Source: Burkholderiaceae bacterium (GTDB lineage: Bacteria; Pseudomonadota; Gammaproteobacteria; Burkholderiales; Burkholderiaceae_F). From it: a stretch of 16,836 nt of DNA. Of the stretch, positions 14,438 through 16,836 are shown piece by piece. The stretch is taken from positions 1 to 16,836 of the forward strand of contig JACCYC010000142.1 in assembly GCA_013696665.1 (NCBI GenBank), read 5' to 3'. A program made the translations under genes and the position numbers. The notes below the pieces were generated by a model, which saw only the letters and a program-made list of their open reading frames with translations, was not told where the DNA came from and did not search any database. Positions within the stretch are counted from its first letter, which is position 1. Each line of letters opens with the position of its first letter.

Positions 14438-15748
14438 ATGATTCAATACCTGAAGAGGGCGGCGAAGACGCCCGAGACCGAATCCGGAGAAGCTAGGCGC
14501 GTCGTCGACGAGATGTTGGCGAATATCGCTGTGCGTGGCGAAGAGGCAGTGCGCGAATACGCGCGCACGCTGGACCGCTGGACCGGCGAAATCGTGATGA
14601 GCGCCGATGCAATCGAACTCCGCATTGCGGACATTGACGGCGGCATCAAGCGCGATATCGAGTTTGCAACCGCGCAGGTGCGCCGCTTCGCGCACGCGCA
14701 GCGCGAGTCTATGCACGAGTTTGCGACCGAGGTGCATCCGGGGTTAAGCGCGGGCCAGCGGCTGATTCCGTGCAACGTCGCCGGCTGTTATGTGCCAACC
14801 GGTCGCTACGCGCACATTGCATCGGCGTACATGACGGTGGCCACCGCCAAAGCCGCCGGAGTGCCGACGGTGATTGCATGCTCGACACCGTACAAAGGCG
14901 AAGGCATTCATCCGCACGTGTTATATGCGATGAAGGTCGCGGGGGCTGACATCATTATGACGCTGGGCGGCGTGCAGGCGATCGCGACGCTTGCCCACGG
15001 GTTGTTTACCGGCAAGCCAGCCGACATCATCGTCGGCCCGGGCAACAAGTACGTAGCAGAGGCGAAGCGCGCACTGTTCGGACAGGTCGGCATCGATGTG
15101 TTTGCCGGGCCGTCCGAAGTTGCGGTGATTGCCGACGACTCAGCCGACGCCGCGATGGTTGCCAGCGATCTTGTCGGCCAAGCGGAGCATGGCCACGAGT
15201 CTCCCGCTTGGCTACTCACGACATCGCGCTCGCTGGCCGAAGCGGTGTTGCGGCACGTGCCACTGCTGATCGATGCGTTGCCCGCAACGGCGCGCGACGC
15301 CGCCGGCGCCGCGTGGCGCGACTATGGCGAAGTCCTCGTGTGTGGCAATCGCGAAGAGGTCGTGCAGGTGTCCGATCGCTACGCGCCGGAACATCTCGAA
15401 GTGCACGCAAACGATCTCGATTGGTGGCTCGAGCACCTGACGTGCTACGGCTCGCTTTTCCTTGGCGAGGAGACGACGGTTGCGTTTGGCGACAAAGCGT
15501 CGGGTCCGAATCACGTGTTGCCCACGCGCGGCGCGGCGCGCTATTCGGGCGGCCTGTCGGTACACAAGTTCATCAAGACCGTTACTTGGCAGCGCATGAC
15601 TCGCGCGGCGAATCACATAATCGCGCCGACCACGGCGCGGATTTCTCGGCTTGAAGGAATGGAGGCACACGCGCGCACCGCCGATGACCGCCTCGCAAAG
15701 TATTTCCCGCGTGATCGCTTCGAGCTCGGCGAACCCGTACGCAATTGA
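14438..15748 (+). CDS. hpsN: Sulfopropanediol 3-dehydrogenase-like protein (HpsN, histidinol dehydrogenase family)
   Basis: HpsN oxidises (R)-2,3-dihydroxypropane-1-sulfonate (DHPS) to sulfolactate in two NAD-dependent steps. It is a paralogue of HisD. The 436-residue protein has full length from ATG 14438. Residues 1-12 (MIQYLKRAAKTP) match the HpsN N-terminus. The zinc ligands of HisD are all present as Gln248, His251 (GQAEHG), Asp352 (GDKASG) and His411 (MEAHAR), and the catalytic pair is Glu318/His319 (YAPEHLEV). LGGVQAIATLAHG and VGPGNKYVAEAKR are also intact. Features favouring HpsN over HisD are the W-rich DLDWWLEHL and the sulfonate context with an adjoining SDR and a TRAP permease, as in hpsKLM-NOP clusters. 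The ribosome site is weak. The stop overlaps the next start (TTGA). Substrate is inferred. Confidence 0.88.
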   Translation: MIQYLKRAAKTPETESGEARRVVDEMLANIAVRGEEAVREYARTLDRWTGEIVMSADAIELRIADIDGGIKRDIEFATAQVRRFAHAQRESMHEFATEVHPGLSAGQRLIPCNVAGCYVPTGRYAHIASAYMTVATAKAAGVPTVIACSTPYKGEGIHPHVLYAMKVAGADIIMTLGGVQAIATLAHGLFTGKPADIIVGPGNKYVAEAKRALFGQVGIDVFAGPSEVAVIADDSADAAMVASDLVGQAEHGHESPAWLLTTSRSLAEAVLRHVPLLIDALPATARDAAGAAWRDYGEVLVCGNREEVVQVSDRYAPEHLEVHANDLDWWLEHLTCYGSLFLGEETTVAFGDKASGPNHVLPTRGAARYSGGLSVHKFIKTVTWQRMTRAANHIIAPTTARISRLEGMEAHARTADDRLAKYFPRDRFELGEPVRN

Positions 15749-16509
15749 CCGCGTCTCTATTTGATCTTAATGGTCAAGTGGCGCTGGTTACCGGCGCCAG
15801 CTCGGGCATCGGCCGCGAGATCGCGCTGGCACTGGCAGAGGCGGGAGCAGCGCTGGTGCTCGTTGCTCGGCGCGCTGCGCGGCTCGCCGACACGCAGCGG
15901 CAAATTGAGGACAGTAGCGGCCGTGCGGCTGCAATTGATGTAGACCTTGTCGATCGCAAGGCGCTGCGCGCGATGTGCGAACGAGCGCCGTCTTTTTTCG
16001 GGACGCCCGACATCGTGGTCAACGCCGCCGGCGTCAACCTCCGACGGCCGATCGAGGAAGTTGGCGATGCCGACTGGGACACCACGATGGCGAGCAACCT
16101 TAGCGCGCCGTTCTTCATTGCGCAGGCGCTCGCACCGGCGATGATTGCCAAAGGCTGGGGCCGCATCATCAACATTGCTTCGCTGCAATCGCAGCGAGCG
16201 TTTCCGATGGGTGCAGCATACGGTGCGTCAAAGGGCGGTATTGCGCAACTGACGCGCGCGCAAGCCGAAGCGTGGTCCCGTTACGGAGTCAACGCGAACG
16301 CAATTGCGCCGGGTTTCTTTCCGACTGCATTGACCAAACCTATCGTGAACGATGCGACGCGCTGGCAGAAAATGGCCGACAGCACTTTCGCTGGGCGTAA
16401 TGGCGAGTTGCGTGACGTTCGAGGCACCGCAGTGTTCCTCGCCAGCCGCGCGTCCAACTACGTGACCGGTCAGATCATCTTTGTCGACGGCGGATTCTCT
16501 GCGGGCTGA
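15745..16509 (+). CDS. Short-chain dehydrogenase/reductase, HpsO/HpsP-like by context
   Basis: This is a classical SDR of 254 residues. The TTG start shares four bases with the hpsN stop (TTGA), so it is translationally coupled. Visible motifs are TGASSGIG at 17-24, NAAG at 93-96 (for the usual NNAG), Asn118, Ser146, and YGASK with Tyr159 and Lys163. The C-terminal VTGQIIFVDGGFSAG is typical. The ARRAAR stretch after the second beta strand (about 41-46) would favour NADP(H) over NAD(H). In DHPS-degrading Cupriavidus, hpsO and hpsP encode dehydrogenases that interconvert DHPS enantiomers through the C2 ketone, upstream of HpsN. This gene's position directly after hpsN supports such a role, but SDR sequences do not reveal substrates. 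The closest alternative is a sugar or polyol dehydrogenase recruited to the pathway. Confidence 0.92.
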   Translation: MTASLFDLNGQVALVTGASSGIGREIALALAEAGAALVLVARRAARLADTQRQIEDSSGRAAAIDVDLVDRKALRAMCERAPSFFGTPDIVVNAAGVNLRRPIEEVGDADWDTTMASNLSAPFFIAQALAPAMIAKGWGRIINIASLQSQRAFPMGAAYGASKGGIAQLTRAQAEAWSRYGVNANAIAPGFFPTALTKPIVNDATRWQKMADSTFAGRNGELRDVRGTAVFLASRASNYVTGQIIFVDGGFSAG

Positions 16510-16536
16510 AGAACTGCGCTTATCTGTGGCTTCAGC
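16505..16536. terminator. Inverted repeat spanning both convergent stop codons
   Basis: GCTGAAG (16505-16511) and CTTCAGC (16530-16536) are perfect 7-base inverted arms with an 18-base loop. They cover the stop codons of the SDR and of the TRAP permease. There is no T-run on either side, so a shared bidirectional terminator is only a possibility. Confidence 0.3.
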
Positions 16537-16836
16537 GGTTGAGCGTGAATAGCGAAATCTCGGGGACGAAGCCGATGATCAGGGACACGATGATCATCGC
16601 GATCACGAACGGCAATGCGTGTCTGGCGATCGCCGTGATCGGCGTTCGTGTCAGCCCTGCCATGACGAACAAATTCAGGCCGAACGGAGGCGTGATAAAT
16701 CCAAGGCCTAGCGTGGTAATCATGAAGATGCAGAAATGGATCGGATCCATCCCGATCTGCTTCGCGAGCGGAAACAGCAGCGGTCCGAGGACCACGATGT
16801 TGGGGCTCGCCTCCATGAACATTCCGGCGACCATCC
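16532..16836 (-). CDS. TRAP transporter large permease (DctM family), C-terminal part
   Basis: The minus strand reads open from the window edge to a TGA at 16534-16532, giving about 101 C-terminal residues; the rest of the gene lies outside. The sequence holds the DctM-type stretch MVAGMFMEASPNIVVLGPLLFP, then MDPIHFCIFMITTLGLGFITPPFGLNLFV and a last membrane helix (FVIAMIIVSLIIGFVPE). These are hallmarks of the 12-TM subunit of TRAP transporters. It would import an organic acid or sulfonate with a periplasmic receptor and a small DctQ subunit, both presumably just beyond the edge. Facing the hpsN-SDR pair tail to tail, it resembles the HpsKLM uptake system for DHPS. The ligand is inferred from position only. 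Confidence 0.92.
   Translation of the reverse strand, partial: MVAGMFMEASPNIVVLGPLLFPLAKQIGMDPIHFCIFMITTLGLGFITPPFGLNLFVMAGLTRTPITAIARHALPFVIAMIIVSLIIGFVPEISLFTLNR

Noticed and set aside
14438..15748. Assignment as biosynthetic histidinol dehydrogenase (hisD)
   Set aside because: No other his genes are present, the N-terminus and DLDWWLEHL region look like HpsN, and the gene is coupled to an SDR and faces a TRAP permease in a sulfonate cluster.

Overview
This window looks like a chromosomal region of a GC-rich Gram-negative proteobacterium, most likely a betaproteobacterium of the Burkholderiales. The inference rests on an orphan Bug-type (TctC-like) binding protein, the sauST/xsc and hpsN-type sulfonate genes known from Cupriavidus, tight GTGA/ATGA/TTGA gene overlaps and frequent GTG/TTG starts. 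No rRNA, tRNA, CRISPR array or insertion sequence was seen. The theme is breakdown of C2 and C3 organosulfonates.

Layout. (1) Positions 1-305, minus strand: N-terminal part of a citrate synthase-family gene cut by the window edge. (2) Positions 417-7459, plus strand, one compact operon: xsc (sulfoacetaldehyde acetyltransferase), a Bug/TctC solute-binding protein, a SauS-like acylating sulfoacetaldehyde dehydrogenase, a SauT-like acyl-CoA ligase and a SulP transporter without a STAS domain. A cysteine-dioxygenase-like cupin follows at 7558-8127. (3) Positions 8263-9873, minus strand: an SDR dehydrogenase and a beta-keto acid cleavage enzyme (BKACE, DUF849). (4) Positions 9874-10102: divergent control region with a palindrome resembling an IclR-type operator. 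(5) Positions 10103-14173, plus strand: a three-part biotin-dependent carboxylase (AccB-like carrier, AccC-like biotin carboxylase, PycB/OadA-like carboxyltransferase), then a TauE/SafE exporter whose reading frame is broken at the middle. (6) Positions 14174-14437: a hairpin and what looks like a decayed tctB fragment. (7) Positions 14438-16509: HpsN-like sulfopropanediol dehydrogenase and a second SDR. (8) Positions 16532-16836, minus strand: C-terminus of a TRAP (DctM) permease.

How the genes fit together. Sulfoacetate could be activated by the SauT-like ligase, reduced by SauS to sulfoacetaldehyde, and cleaved by Xsc to acetyl phosphate and sulfite, with sulfite leaving through a TauE-type exporter. 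At the right end, TRAP uptake plus HpsN and an SDR match the first steps of 2,3-dihydroxypropane-1-sulfonate (DHPS) catabolism. The usual bridge from sulfolactate to sulfoacetaldehyde (sulfolactate dehydrogenase, sulfopyruvate decarboxylase ComDE) is not in the window, nor are SuyAB, CuyA or Pta. In their place sit an alpha-keto-acid-type biotin carboxylase, a BKACE and an SDR. The most interesting hypothesis, purely inferential, is a carboxylation-cleavage route. An SDR would make a keto-sulfonate, for example sulfoacetone. The biotin enzyme would carboxylate its methyl group to 4-sulfoacetoacetate. BKACE would then exchange it with acetyl-CoA to give acetoacetate and sulfoacetyl-CoA, which is the substrate of SauS.
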